The translations under genes and the position numbers were made by a program. Below, in pieces: positions 16,235 to 26,400 of a DNA stretch of 55,965 nucleotides. Source of the DNA: Paracoccaceae bacterium (GTDB lineage Bacteria > Pseudomonadota > Alphaproteobacteria > Rhodobacterales > Rhodobacteraceae); assembly GCA_028284605.1 (NCBI GenBank), contig JANQRL010000053.1:1-55965 (forward strand), read 5' to 3'. The notes beneath the pieces are model-generated. The model was given only the letters and a program-made list of their open reading frames with translations, was not told the DNA's origin and made no database searches. Positions within the stretch are counted from its first letter, which is position 1. Each line of letters starts with the position of its first letter.

Positions 16235-16260
16235 CCCGCGCCGGATCGCGACGGCGGCCG

Positions 16261-16303
16261 CAGACCCTTCGAAGGGTCTGGCAAAACCCTTCGAAGGGTT
16301 TTG
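16261..16303. repeat. Paired TTCGAA palindromes, cluster B unit 2
   Basis: Perfect palindromes 16261-16280 (stem CAGACCC) and 16282-16303 (stem CAAAACCC), both around TTCGAA. This is the same two-hairpin order as at 9698-9743. Confidence 0.88.
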
Positions 16304-16324
16304 GCGCTCGAGCCCACCGGGGGG

Positions 16325-16369
16325 CCGATCCTTCGCGAAGGATCGGATCAAGTCTTCGTCGAAGACTTG
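16325..16369. repeat. Paired palindromes with expanded cores, cluster B unit 3
   Basis: Palindrome 16325-16346 has stem CCGATCC around TTCGCGAA. Palindrome 16349-16369 has stem CAAGTC around TTCGTCGAA. They stand between the convergent ribA and universal-stress-protein genes. Confidence 0.85.
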
Positions 16370-16414
16370 CAGGCCCAACCGGCCCACAACACTCAAACCG
16401 CCAGATCGTCCGCT

Positions 16415-17368
16415 TCAGAGCACGGGGCTCTGATACCCTTCCGGCTTCAGTGCCAGGATCGAGCAATCCACCGAATTGAGCACATCCTCCGCGGTGTTGC
16501 CGATGATCAGCCCCTGCACCCCGGTCCGTGCGACTGTGCCGATCACCAGCGTATCGAACGCCCCTGCCGCAACCTCCTCCGGGATCGCTCTCTGCGGCGC
16601 GCCCCGGCGCAGGGCGAATCGGACCGGAACCTCGGCCAGACCCGCCGCCTCCAGATCGCCCCGCACTTCCTCCTCGAAAGCGCGCAGGGACGCGGCGGCG
16701 TCGCGCTCGATCTCCATCGTGTAGGTCTGCCCGGCCAGCCGATCTTCGGCGAAGAGCCAGAGCATCCCTTCAGGCGGCGCCTCCCAGGCATGCAGCACCT
16801 CGACCTCCGCCTCCGAAAGCGCCGCAAGCCGCGCCGCGGCCAGCACGATGTCGCGGTTGAGCGCCGCCTGGGTCTCGGGCTGATCGGCATCGCTGAGATC
16901 CACATCCACCGTCGCCAGGATACGCTTGGGCGGGACCGCCGCCTCGGGGCGCAGGAGCAGCACCGGACAGGGGCATTTGCGCAGAAGGTGCTGGTCGGTA
17001 CTGGCCAGCAGATGGGCGGCGAGACCGTCGAGGTCTTCGGCAGCCTTCACCAGCAGGCCCGCCCCGGTCTCGGCGACATGGCGAATGGTCTCCAGAAACG
17101 GCTTGCCGAGCCGGATATGGGCCGGGACGTGGCGCGAAAGCGCGGCGTCGCAGCTCTCGGCGAGCCGTTCCGACAGATCGGCGGCGAGGCGCGCTTCCGC
17201 CTCTTCCGGGTCGAGCGGCAAGAGCCCGAGATGGCCCGGCCGCCCGATGGGCAGGAGCGCGGAGAGCGGCGCCGGACCGGCCAGCCGCGCCGCCTCCGCC
17301 AGGACGCGGGTATCCCCGTCCTCCAGCGCACAGACCGCGACGACGGGGCCGAAGGCGGGATCGGTCAT
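16415..17368 (-). CDS. Tandem-domain universal stress protein
   Basis: A 317-residue protein with two Usp alpha/beta domains (about 1-145 and 147-317). The second ends in VIGTVARTGVQGLIIGNTAE, the G-x2-G-x9-G-(S/T)-type ATP-binding signature. The first retains CPCPVLLLRPEAAVPPKRIL but a weaker nucleotide loop. Such tandem Usps respond to energy and membrane stress. Its ATG overlaps the stop of the upstream antiporter gene (ATGA), so it is co-translated with it and may gate or modulate ion flux, as proposed for other Usp-antiporter pairs. It ends inside the palindrome-rich convergent region. Confidence 0.88.
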   Translation of the reverse strand: MTDPAFGPVVAVCALEDGDTRVLAEAARLAGPAPLSALLPIGRPGHLGLLPLDPEEAEARLAADLSERLAESCDAALSRHVPAHIRLGKPFLETIRHVAETGAGLLVKAAEDLDGLAAHLLASTDQHLLRKCPCPVLLLRPEAAVPPKRILATVDVDLSDADQPETQAALNRDIVLAAARLAALSEAEVEVLHAWEAPPEGMLWLFAEDRLAGQTYTMEIERDAAASLRAFEEEVRGDLEAAGLAEVPVRFALRRGAPQRAIPEEVAAGAFDTLVIGTVARTGVQGLIIGNTAEDVLNSVDCSILALKPEGYQSPVL

Positions 17369-19080
17369 GGGGCAAGCTCCTTCTGTCCGGTCGGTTCGGC
17401 GAGCGGTTGGGCCTCTTCGGTCGCCCCGGGGCCCGCAATCCGCCGCGCCGCCTCCTGCGAAGCGTCGGTAAAGGGCCGCAGGACCAGATCGGCCCCCGCT
17501 GCGTGGAGGTCGCCGGCCACCTCCTCGCGATGCGCGGCCACGGCAATCCGGCCGCGAAAGCCGATCTCCCGCAGATGCCCGATCAGCGACCGGCGCGGAT
17601 CGTCATGGGTGATGCCGGTATCGTGCTCAGGCACGGCGGAGATCGCCCAGTCCACCCGGTCGAGGGGCAGATGCGCCAGGACCTCCGGGTCGGTGCTGTC
17701 GCCAAAGAGCGCCGGCACCTCCCGGGCCCGCGCAGCCCGCACCGCCTCGGGGCTGAAATCGACACCCAGCACCTTGCGCCCCTCCTCCTGCAAGGCCCGC
17801 GCGATCCCGAGCCCGTAGCGCCCGAGCCCGAAGACCACGATGTCATAATCCCGCCCCTCGGCCCCGGTCTCGGCATCGTCACGCAGGGCGCGTCGGCGCT
17901 CGAAAACCCCGAGATAGGGCCCGAAGACCCCGTAGAGCTGGTGCGAATAGGTGATCATGTAGGTCGAGGCGGCGATGGTCACGAGGCCCACGAGGGTGAC
18001 GAGGCCCAGCGCCTCTTCCCCGACCTGCCCCAAGGCCACGCCCATCGCCATGAAGATCAGGGAGAACTCGCTGATCTGCGCCACGGTGAGCCCGGCCAGG
18101 AACCCGGTGCGCTTGCGGTAGCCCATGGCGCCCATGATCGCGAGCACGATGAGCGGGTTGCCGATGAGCACGAAGGCGGAGAAGACCAGTGCCGCGCCGA
18201 CCGCCGCGCCGAGCACGGTCAGGTCGAGGGCCGAGCCGAGAGCGATGAAGAAGAACAGCAGCAGGAAGTCCCGCAGGCTGGAGAGTCGCGCCGCGATGGC
18301 CTCGCGATAGGGGGTCGATGCGAGGGAGACCCCGGCCAGCAACCCGCCCAGTTCCTTGCCGAAGCCGAGATAATGCCCGATCGCCGCCAGCAGCGCCGCC
18401 CAGCCGATGGCGAAGGACAAGAGCAGCTCCGGCGAGCGCGACAGCCGCTCCACCAGGGGCGTCGCAACGTAGCGGATGAAGAGCGCGACGAAGACCACCA
18501 TCAGGAGGCCCAGGATCGCGACCCTGAGGAAGGTCAGGAAGCCGCCCCCCTCCCCCGCGCCGAGGGCGGACAGGGCAATCATCGCCACCACCACCACGAC
18601 GTCCTGCACGATCAGAAAGCCCAGCGCGATCCGGCCATGGAGCGAGTCGATCTCGCGCTTGTCGGAGAGCAGCTTCACGATGATGATCGTCGACGAGAAG
18701 GTGAGCGCGACGGCGATGTAGAGGCTCGTCACCCAGTCGAAACCGAGCCCGAGGCCGATCAGGAAGCCGAAAACTGTGGTGAAGGCGACCTGCCCCAGCC
18801 CCGTCACGAGCGCCACGGGCCCGAGATTCTTCACCAGATTGAGGTCGAGTTTCAGACCCACGAGGAAGAGCAGCACGGCGATGCCCAGCTCGGCGAGGAG
18901 GTCGATCTCCTCCGTCGAATGGGCGATGCCGAGGACCGAAGGGCCGGCGAGGATGCCCACGGCGATGAAGCTGACGATCAGCGGCTGACGCAGCATCAGG
19001 CCGACAAAGCCGACGCCCGCGGCGAGCACCAGGAGCGCCGCGATCTCGTAGAAGATGTAGCCCGTGATCGCGTCGGCCAC
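17365..19080 (-). CDS. CPA2-family cation/proton antiporter with TrkA-N domain (KefB-like)
   Basis: A 571-residue membrane protein. Residues 1-390 are a 12-13 helix Na/H-exchanger domain (VGILAGPSVLGIAHSTEEID, AELGIAVLLFLVGLKLDLN, TFSSTIIIVKLLSDKREIDS, FLIVQDVVVVVAMIALSALG). Residues 413-530 form a Rossmann-type RCK/TrkA-N domain (DYDIVVFGLGRYGLGIA, VLGVDFSPEAV). Likely a K+ or Na+ efflux/H+ antiporter regulated by a bound nucleotide. It shares a start/stop overlap with the downstream universal stress protein. The ion specificity cannot be read from the sequence. Confidence 0.9.
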   Translation of the reverse strand: MADAITGYIFYEIAALLVLAAGVGFVGLMLRQPLIVSFIAVGILAGPSVLGIAHSTEEIDLLAELGIAVLLFLVGLKLDLNLVKNLGPVALVTGLGQVAFTTVFGFLIGLGLGFDWVTSLYIAVALTFSSTIIIVKLLSDKREIDSLHGRIALGFLIVQDVVVVVAMIALSALGAGEGGGFLTFLRVAILGLLMVVFVALFIRYVATPLVERLSRSPELLLSFAIGWAALLAAIGHYLGFGKELGGLLAGVSLASTPYREAIAARLSSLRDFLLLFFFIALGSALDLTVLGAAVGAALVFSAFVLIGNPLIVLAIMGAMGYRKRTGFLAGLTVAQISEFSLIFMAMGVALGQVGEEALGLVTLVGLVTIAASTYMITYSHQLYGVFGPYLGVFERRRALRDDAETGAEGRDYDIVVFGLGRYGLGIARALQEEGRKVLGVDFSPEAVRAARAREVPALFGDSTDPEVLAHLPLDRVDWAISAVPEHDTGITHDDPRRSLIGHLREIGFRGRIAVAAHREEVAGDLHAAGADLVLRPFTDASQEAARRIAGPGATEEAQPLAEPTGQKELAP

Positions 19081-19233
19081 CCGTCTCTCCCCGCTATTTC
19101 TGATCTGGGTCCGGAGCCCGGTGGCTCAAGGGATGGCGCCTTGTCTCACACCTTATTTTGTGTGTCGAACGGTCGATCTGTCCACAGGTATGCGGGATTG
19201 GCGATCCGGGGCGCGGCTGCTAGGGGCGGTGCG

Positions 19234-19728
19234 ATGACGCATGCCGATCTCGTCCTGACGCCGACCCATCTGCGCTGCCTCGGGCGGCGCTTTCCCTGCA
19301 CGGTCGGGCGCGGCGGGATCTCGGCGCAGAAACGGGAAGGCGACGGGGCGACGCCGCGCGGCGTCCACCGGATCGTGGGCCTGCTCTACCGTCCGGACCG
19401 GAGGGCGCAGCCTGCCGCCTGGGCCTTGCCGATCCGGCCCGGCGATCTCTGGTCCGATGATCCGAGCGACGCCGCCTACAACCGGATGGTGCGGGCGCCT
19501 TATGCGCCCAGCCATGAGCGGCTCTTTCGCGCCGATCCGCTCTACGATCTGATCCTGCTGACCGACTGGAACTGGCCCGACGCCGTGCCGGGGCGCGGCT
19601 CGGCGATCTTCGTGCATCGCTGGCGCAAGCCGGGCCATCCGACCGAAGGCTGCGTGGCGCTGCGGCCCGGGGACCTGCGCTGGATCGCGGACCGGATCGG
19701 CCCGGGCACAAGGCTGGTGGTGCGCTGA
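19234..19728 (+). CDS. L,D-transpeptidase (YkuD) family protein without signal peptide
   Basis: A 164-residue protein with the YkuD catalytic motif IFVHRWRKPGHPTEGCVAL, in which His, Gly and Cys match the H-x(n)-[ST]-x-G-C signature. Upstream, DGATPRGVHRIVGLLYRPD resembles the substrate-strand region of this family. L,D-transpeptidases make 3-3 peptidoglycan crosslinks or attach lipoproteins, but this product begins MTHADLVLTPTHLRCLG without a signal peptide, as is common for the short YkuD-like proteins of alphaproteobacteria, so its compartment is unclear. It is followed by two palindromes and then a DNA-repair gene. Confidence 0.85.
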   Translation: MTHADLVLTPTHLRCLGRRFPCTVGRGGISAQKREGDGATPRGVHRIVGLLYRPDRRAQPAAWALPIRPGDLWSDDPSDAAYNRMVRAPYAPSHERLFRADPLYDLILLTDWNWPDAVPGRGSAIFVHRWRKPGHPTEGCVALRPGDLRWIADRIGPGTRLVVR

Positions 19729-19738
19729 CCGGTGCCGT

Positions 19739-19769
19739 GGGCCCGATTCTTCGTCGAAGAATCGGGCCC
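19739..19769. repeat. Long TTCGTCGAA palindrome, cluster C unit 1
   Basis: A 31-base perfect palindrome. The stem GGGCCCGATT surrounds the core TCTTCGTCGAAGA, 10 bases after the L,D-transpeptidase stop. Confidence 0.88.
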
Positions 19770-19853
19770 CGCCGCATCCGTGGGCACAGGCGGCCGGCCG
19801 GGTGGCGGCAGCGAAACGCGGTCCATCTTGCGCGCAACGGCGGCCGCGGGGGT

Positions 19854-19874
19854 CAATTCTTCGTCGAAGAATTG
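19854..19874. repeat. TTCGTCGAA palindrome, cluster C unit 2
   Basis: A 21-base palindrome with stem CAATTC around TTCGTCGAA, 40 bases before the uracil-DNA glycosylase start. It shares its stem with the palindrome at 28426-28446, where the core is TTCGACGAA. Confidence 0.85.
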
Positions 19875-19914
19875 CGGTCGCGCCGGACTTCGCCGTCGCG
19901 CTAGAGTCCGGCCC

Positions 19915-20697
19915 ATGGAATCGCCCCGCTCTTCCGAAGACGTCCTTGCGCTGCTCGCCTGGCAGGTAGAACTTGGCGCCGACGAGGCCATTTGCGATGC
20001 CCCCATCGACCGTTACACCCTCCCCGCCGAGGCCCCGAAACGCACCCCCCGCGCCGCAGCGCTGCCGTCCGCACCGGCAGCGCCGGAGCCCGAGGTCGAC
20101 CCCGTTGCTGCCGCCCGCATGGCCGCCTCGGCCGCAAAGGATCTCGCCGGCCTCGCCGCCGCGATGGAGGCGTTCGACCTCTGCCCGCTCAAACGCGGCG
20201 CCCGCAGCTTCGTCTTCTCCGACGGCAACCCCGTCGCCCGGGTGATGATCATCGGCGAGGCGCCGGGCCGCGACGAGGACCGGATCGGGCGACCCTTCGT
20301 CGGCCGCGCCGGCCAGCTCCTCGACCGGATGCTCGCCCCGATCCAGCTCGACCGCACCGCCACCGACCCGGCGCACGCCGTCTACATCACCAATGTCCTG
20401 CCCTGGCGCCCGCCGCAGAACCGCACCCCGGAACCCGCCGAAATCGCGATGATGCTGCCGTTTCTGGAGGCCCATATCGCGCTGGCGGACCCCGAAGTGC
20501 TCGTCCTGATGGGCAACACCCCCTGCCAGACCCTCCTGGGCCGCTCCGGCATCACCCGGATGCGCGGCACCTGGACCGAGGCGCTGGGCCGCCCCGTCCT
20601 GCCGATGTTCCACCCGGCCTACCTGCTGCGCAATCCGGCGGCGAAGCGCGAGGCCTGGGCCGATCTCCTGGACCTGCAAGCGAGGCTCAGAGCATGA
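19915..20697 (+). CDS. Uracil-DNA glycosylase, family 4-like
   Basis: A 260-residue UDG-superfamily protein. Motif 1 is [19 protein letters not shown], with [11 protein letters not shown] following; motif 2 is [17 protein letters not shown] near the C-terminus; [17 protein letters not shown] lies between. This is the family-4 layout, which removes uracil from DNA. Family-4 enzymes carry a 4Fe-4S cluster on four Cys. Here the first CxxC is reduced to FDLCPL and only three Cys exist in the whole protein, so the cluster is probably absent. An N-terminal 75-residue Ala/Pro-rich region precedes the domain. The stop overlaps the LysE start as ATGA. Confidence 0.88.
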   Translation: MESPRSSEDVLALLAWQVELGADEAICDAPIDRYTLPAEAPKRTPRAAALPSAPAAPEPEVDPVAAARMAASAAKDLAGLAAAMEAFDLCPLKRGARSFVFSDGNPVARVMIIGEAPGRDEDRIGRPFVGRAGQLLDRMLAPIQLDRTATDPAHAVYITNVLPWRPPQNRTPEPAEIAMMLPFLEAHIALADPEVLVLMGNTPCQTLLGRSGITRMRGTWTEALGRPVLPMFHPAYLLRNPAAKREAWADLLDLQARLRA

Positions 20698-21320
20698 CCC
20701 TGCCCGTCGACCTGATCATGCTCCTCGCCTTCGTGCCAGCCGTGCTGGCGCTGGTCCTGACCCCGGGGGCCGACATGATGTTCGCCCTCGCCCAGGGGCT
20801 TCGGGGCGGCAGCCGCGCGGCGGTGGCGGCCTCGGCGGGGATCGCCACCGGCGCCTTCGTCAATTCCGCACTCGTCGGTCTCGGCCTCGGCGCGCTCGTC
20901 GCCGCCGCGCCCTGGCTCTTCGGCGTCATCCGCTGGCTCGGCGTGGCCTATCTGCTCTACCTGGCCTGGAAGACGCTCACCACCCGGCTCGACGGGACCG
21001 GCCCCGCCGTGCGCCCCGCCCGCGCCTTCCGCGACGGGCTCATCGTCAACATGTCGAACCCGGCGGTAATCCTCTTCATCCTCGCCTTCGTGCCACAATT
21101 CGTCGATCCGGCCCGGGCGATCCTGCCGCAATTCCTGGTCTATGGCGGGATCATCGCCGTCATGGGCTTCACAGTGAAGGCCCTGGTCGGCCTGACCGCG
21201 GGCGGGATCGGCTCCGCGCTCGCCCGCAACCCGGTGCTGGAGAAGGTACTGCGCTGGGCCTCCGCCACGGTCTTCGGGGCGCTCGCCCTTCGCATGGCCG
21301 CCACCGCAGGACGGAGCTGA
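20694..21320 (+). CDS. LysE/RhtB-family amino-acid exporter
   Basis: A 208-residue inner-membrane protein with six predicted helices and the LysE family start ([20 protein letters not shown], then [20 protein letters not shown]). It retains [18 protein letters not shown] and [19 protein letters not shown], with the NPK-like motif read as NPA. It probably exports an amino acid such as threonine, homoserine or a related compound. It is translationally coupled to the glycosylase gene and 6 bases from moaB, forming a three-gene unit of unrelated functions. Confidence 0.9.
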   Translation: MTLPVDLIMLLAFVPAVLALVLTPGADMMFALAQGLRGGSRAAVAASAGIATGAFVNSALVGLGLGALVAAAPWLFGVIRWLGVAYLLYLAWKTLTTRLDGTGPAVRPARAFRDGLIVNMSNPAVILFILAFVPQFVDPARAILPQFLVYGGIIAVMGFTVKALVGLTAGGIGSALARNPVLEKVLRWASATVFGALALRMAATAGRS

Positions 21321-21326
21321 CCCCAT

Positions 21327-21869
21327 ATGAGCCGCATCGACGAGAGCCGCGACTTCCTCCCCGTCCGCATCGCCGTCCTGACCGTCAGCGACAGCCGCAC
21401 CGCCGTCGACGACCGCTCCGGCGACACCCTGGCCGACCGGATCGAGACTGCCGGCCACCACCTCGCCGCCCGTACCATCCTGCCCGACGACCGCACCGCC
21501 ATCGCCGCGCAACTCCGCGCCTGGTGCGCCGAGCCGGAGATCGACGTCATCCTGTCGACCGGCGGCACCGGCCTCACCGGGCGCGATGTCACCGTGGAGG
21601 CCCATCGCGACGTCTACGAAAAGGAGATCGAGGCGTTCGGCACCGTCTTCACCCATGTCTCGATGGCCAAGATCGGCACCAGCGCCGTGCAGTCCCGCGC
21701 CACCGGCGGCGTGGCCCGGGGCACCTATCTCTTCGCCCTGCCCGGCTCCCCCTCGGCCTGCCGCGACGCCTGGGACGAGATCCTCGCCCCGCAGCTCGAT
21801 TACCGCCACCGGCCCTGTAACTTCGTCGAGATCATGCCGCGCCTCGACGAGCATCTGCGGCGAAAGTAG
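21327..21869 (+). CDS. moaB: Molybdenum cofactor biosynthesis protein B
   Basis: A 180-residue MoaB/MogA-type protein, which adenylates molybdopterin ahead of molybdate insertion. Family motifs: VRIAVLTVSDSRTAVDDRSG, VILSTGGTGLTGRDVTVEAH (the GGTG pterin/AMP loop), FGTVFTHVSMAKIGTSAVQS and LFALPGSPSACRDAWDEIL. The window also encodes a molybdenum formate dehydrogenase at 40.2 kb, a likely cofactor client. It lies 6 bases after the LysE gene and ends about 120 bases before the efflux operon. Confidence 0.93.
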   Translation: MSRIDESRDFLPVRIAVLTVSDSRTAVDDRSGDTLADRIETAGHHLAARTILPDDRTAIAAQLRAWCAEPEIDVILSTGGTGLTGRDVTVEAHRDVYEKEIEAFGTVFTHVSMAKIGTSAVQSRATGGVARGTYLFALPGSPSACRDAWDEILAPQLDYRHRPCNFVEIMPRLDEHLRRK

Positions 21870-21992
21870 TCCAAACCGGCGGAAACCGCCGTATGACACG
21901 TTATAGTGTCGGTGCGTGGATTTCCGTGCGCCGGCCCTATCTGTGGGCCAATGCCCTGAGCCAGTTCGCGAAGCCACAGAGGCCGACGACAT

Positions 21993-23450
21993 ATGAGATT
22001 TCTGCGCCGCAGCCTGATCGGCATCTTCCTCCTCGGCGTCACGCTCGCCGTCATCGCCCTTGCCGGGCGGACGGTCGTGGTGGCGGTGCAGGACCGGATG
22101 AATGCCGAACCGCGGAGCTTTCCGCAGAACGAACGGGTGCTTGCCGTGAATGTGATCCGGGTCGAGCCGGAGACCATCGCGCCGGTGCTGACGGTCTTCG
22201 GTGAACTGCGGAGCCAGCGCATCCTCGACCTCCGGCCCTCGGTCGGCGGCACGGTGGTCGAGGTGGCCGAGAGCTTTGTCGAGGGCGGCGCGGTGGGGCA
22301 GGGCGAGTTGCTCCTGCGAATCGACCCGGTGGAGGCGGAGGCGGCGCTGGCCCGGGTCCGCGCTGACCTGCGCGATGCCGAGGCGGAGTTGCGCGACGCC
22401 GAACGGGCGCTGACGCTCGCCCGCGACGAACTCGCGGCGGCGGAGGCCCAGGCCGAGCTGCGCGCCCGCGCCCTGACCCGGCAGCAGGACCTGGCGGATC
22501 GCGGCGTCGGCACCGAAGCGGCCATCGAGACCGCCGAACTGGCCCTCGCCGCCGCGGACCAATCCGTGCTCTCGCGCCGTCAGGCCGAGGCCCAGGCCGA
22601 GGCGCGGCTCGATCAGGCCGCGACCCGTCTGGAGCGCGAGGAAATCAATCTCGGCGAGGCCGAGCGCACCCTCGCGGACACCGCGATCACCGCCCGGTTT
22701 GACGGCGCGCTCTCCGAGGTCACCGTCATCGAGGGCGGGCGGGTCACCGCGAATGAGCGCGTGGCACAACTCATCGACCCCGACCGGCTCGAAGTCGCGT
22801 TCCGCGTCTCGACCTCGCAATATGCACGGCTCTTGGGCGAGGAGGGCGACCTGATGGAGGCGGACGTCACGGTCACGCTCGATGTGGAGGGCCTCGACCT
22901 GACCGCCACCGGTACCATCAGCCGGGAGAGCGCGGCGGTGGGCGAAGGCGCCACGGGTCGGCTGATCTTCGCCCGGCTCGACGCCGCCCCCGGGTTCCGG
23001 CCCGGAGACTTCGTGACCGTCTCCATCGCCGAACCGCCGCTCCCCTTCGTCGCCCGGGTCCCGGCCAGTGCCGTGGCCGCCGACAACACCGTCCTCGCCG
23101 TGGGCGAGGGCGAACGGCTCCGGACCGTGCCGGTCGAGCTTCTCCGGCGGCAGGGGGACGATGTGCTGATCGGCGCAAGCGATCTGGCGGGCGAGTTGAT
23201 CGTGGCCGAACGCACCCCGCTCCTCGGCGCCGGTATCCGGGTGCGCCCGATCACGCCCGATGCCGCCGCAGCAGGCCCGCAGGCGCCGGACATGGTCACC
23301 CTCGACGAGGACCGAAAGGCGCGGCTCGTCGCCTTCGTCGAAGGCAGCCGGATGCCCGACGAGGCGAAATCCCGCATCCTCAGCCAGCTTGAGGAGGCGG
23401 AGGTGCCCGCCGAGATGGTCGCCCGCCTCGAAAGCCGGATGGGGAGCTGA
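21993..23450 (+). CDS. RND efflux periplasmic adaptor (HlyD/AcrA family)
   Basis: A 485-residue adaptor linking an inner-membrane RND pump to an outer-membrane channel. An N-terminal anchor (LIGIFLLGVTLAVIALAG) is followed by a beta-barrel/lipoyl strand (LRPSVGGTVVEVAESFVEGG), a long alpha-helical hairpin of Ala/Glu/Arg heptads (about residues 115-215) and the second lipoyl half (ADTAITARFDGALSEVTVIE). After the membrane-proximal domain there is an unusual charged helical tail of about 45 residues (LDEDRKARLVAFVEGSRMPD onwards). The pump gene starts 3 bases later. Confidence 0.92.
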   Translation: MRFLRRSLIGIFLLGVTLAVIALAGRTVVVAVQDRMNAEPRSFPQNERVLAVNVIRVEPETIAPVLTVFGELRSQRILDLRPSVGGTVVEVAESFVEGGAVGQGELLLRIDPVEAEAALARVRADLRDAEAELRDAERALTLARDELAAAEAQAELRARALTRQQDLADRGVGTEAAIETAELALAAADQSVLSRRQAEAQAEARLDQAATRLEREEINLGEAERTLADTAITARFDGALSEVTVIEGGRVTANERVAQLIDPDRLEVAFRVSTSQYARLLGEEGDLMEADVTVTLDVEGLDLTATGTISRESAAVGEGATGRLIFARLDAAPGFRPGDFVTVSIAEPPLPFVARVPASAVAADNTVLAVGEGERLRTVPVELLRRQGDDVLIGASDLAGELIVAERTPLLGAGIRVRPITPDAAAAGPQAPDMVTLDEDRKARLVAFVEGSRMPDEAKSRILSQLEEAEVPAEMVARLESRMGS

Positions 23451-23453
23451 GCC

Positions 23454-26400
23454 ATGGCGATCGCGCGCGGGGCGAGCGGCATCCTCTCCTACTTCACCCG
23501 GCACCGGACCGTCGCCAATCTGCTGATGGTTCTGATGATCGCCGCCGGGCTCTGGGCGATGCCGCAGATGCGGGCGCAGTTCTTCCCCGATGTGGTCGTC
23601 GACACCGTCACGGTGAGCACGACCTGGGACGGCGCCGGGGCCGAGGATGTCGACCGCGCCATCGTGCAGCTTCTCGAACCCGCGCTCACGACCGTCGAGG
23701 GCGTGACCGAGACCCGCTCCACCTCGACCGAGGGCCGCAGCTACATCACGCTCGACTTCGAGCCCGGGTGGGACATGGCCCGTGCCGAAGAGGACGTGCA
23801 GGGAGCGGTGGACCTGGTCAGCGACCTGCCAGAGGCCGCGGACGATCCCAGCGTTCGGCGCGGCACCTGGTCGGACCGGGTGACCGATCTCGTCGTCACC
23901 GGCCCGGTCGGGCCCGAGCAACTGGCGCGGTTCGCCGACGAGCTGGTCCTGCGCCTGCGCGAGGCCGGGGTCACCCAGACGACGATCCGCGGGATGGCCG
24001 CGCCCTCGACCATCGTCGAGGTCTCCTCGCTCTCGCTGATCCGGCACGACATCTCCATGGCCGAGATCGCCCAGGCCATCGCGGCGGAGGCCGATGCCAA
24101 TCCCGCGGGCGACGTGGCGGGAACGTCCCGGGTCCGCACCGGGGTGGAGAAACGCACAGCGGACGAAATCCAGGGCATCGTCCTGCGCAACAATCCCGAC
24201 GGCTCCCAGCTCACCATCGGCGATGTGGCGCTTGTCACCGAAGAGGGCGTGACCCGGGAACGCGCCTATTTCGTCGGCGACGATCCGGCGATGACGCTCC
24301 GTGTCGACCGCTCCGACCGGGGCGATGCCATCGACATCCAACGCCGCGTCGAAGAGGTCGTGGCCGAAGTCGAGGCGACGCTCCCCGCCGGCACCACCAT
24401 CGATCTGATCCGGGCGCGCGCCGAATACATCACCGGACGCCTCGACATCCTGCTCGACAACGGCCTCCTGGGCCTCGGCCTCGTCGTGACGCTGCTCTTC
24501 CTCTTCCTCAACGCCCGCACCGCCTTCTGGGTCGCCGCCGGCATCCCCGTCGCGATGTTCGCGGCCATCGCGCTGATGTATCTCGCCGGGCTCACGCTCA
24601 ACATGATCTCCCTCTTCGCGCTGATCATCACGCTGGGGATCGTGGTGGACGACGCCATCGTCGTGGGCGAGCACGCCGATTTCCGGATGCGACGATTGGG
24701 CGAGGGGCCGGTGGAAGCCGCCGAGAATGCCGCCAAACGCATGTTCACCCCGGTCTTCTCGGCCACGCTGACCACCGTCATCGCGTTCTTCGGCCTGACC
24801 GCCATCGGCGGTCGCTTCGGAGACCTGATCGCCGACATCCCCTTCACCGTGATCGTGGTGCTGATCGCCTCGCTCATCGAGTGCTTCCTGATCCTGCCGC
24901 ACCACATGTCGAAATCCATCGCCTCCACGGCGAAGGAGCACTGGTACGACTGGCCCTCCCGCACGGTGAACAAAGGCTTCACCTGGGTCCGCGAGCGGCT
25001 CTTCCGACCGTTCATGGCCGGTGTCATCTGGGCCCGGTATCCAGTGCTGGCGGGGGTCATCCTGATCCTCGCGAGCCAGGTCGCGCTCGTCGTCCGAGGC
25101 GACGTGCAATGGCGCTTCTTCAACGCGCCGGAACAGGGCTCTGTCACCGGCAATTTCGCGATGCTGCCGGGCGCCAGCCGCGAGGATACGCTCGAGATGA
25201 TGCGCGAGATGCAGCGCGCGGCGAACGATCTCGGCGCCCGCTACGAGGCGGAATACGGCCTCAACCCCATCGATTACGCGCTGGCCGAGATCGGCGGCAA
25301 TTCCGGCCGCGCCATCGCCGGGACCGAGGCGAAGGAGCCCGACCAGCTCGGCGCGCTTTCCATCGAGATGATCGATGCCGACCTGCGCCCCTATTCCAGT
25401 TTCGCCTTCGTCGCCGCGCTCCAGGACGAGGTGCGCCAGCACCCCCTCGCCGAGACGGTGAGCTTCCGAAGCTGGGCGTCCGGCCCCGGGGGCGACGATC
25501 TCGACATCCAGCTCTTCGGCGCGACCCCGGAAATCCTCAAGGGCGCGGCGGAGGAGCTGAAGGCGGAACTCGCCACCTTCCCCGAAGTGTCCTCCATCGA
25601 GGACAACCTCGCCTATGACAAGGAAGAGCTGATCCTGGAACTGACAGCCCAGGGACAGGCCCTCGGCTTCACGATCGACGAGCTGGGCCGGGTTCTGCGC
25701 AATCGCCTCGGCGGGATCGAGGCGGCGAGCTTCCCGGTCGGCCCCCGCTCCGGCACGATCCGGGTGGAACTGCCGGCCGGCGAACTGACCGCCGATTTCC
25801 TCGACCGGACCCAGATGCGCACCGCCAATGGCGACTACGTCCCGCTCGCCGATATCGTCACCGTCGACCGGCGCACCGGCTTCTCCACGATAAGGCGCGA
25901 GAACGGGGTGCTGCTGATCTCCGTCACCGGCGATCTGACCGACGACAATGACGAACGCGCCGCCGAGATCATGACGCTGCTTCAGGACGACATCCTGCCC
26001 CGGGTGGAGAGCAATCACGGTGTCGAGACGGCGCTGTCCGGCCTCGCCGAGAACGAGCGCGACTTCCTCGCCGACGCCCAAGTGGGCGCGATGCTGGTCC
26101 TGCTCGGCATCTTCCTGACGCTGGCCTGGATCTTCTCAAGCTGGACGCGGCCGCTTGTCGTGATGGCGATCATCCCCTTCGGCCTCGTCGGCACGATCTA
26201 CGGCCACTGGCAATGGGAGATTCCGCTGTCGATGTTCACGGTGGTGGGCCTGATCGGGATGATCGGGATTATCATCAACGATTCCATTGTGCTGGTGACG
26301 ACCATCGACGAATATGCCGAGGACCGCGGGTTGGTCCCGGCGATCATCGACGGCGCGGCGGACCGGCTGCGCCCGGTGATGCTGACGACGCTGACCACCG

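Noticed and set aside
20619-26081. A very long minus-strand open frame (1820 codons) opposite the LysE, moaB and RND genes.
   Set aside because: It is a shadow caused by high GC; the composition is Gly/Asp/Arg/His-rich and the opposite strand has clear conserved proteins.
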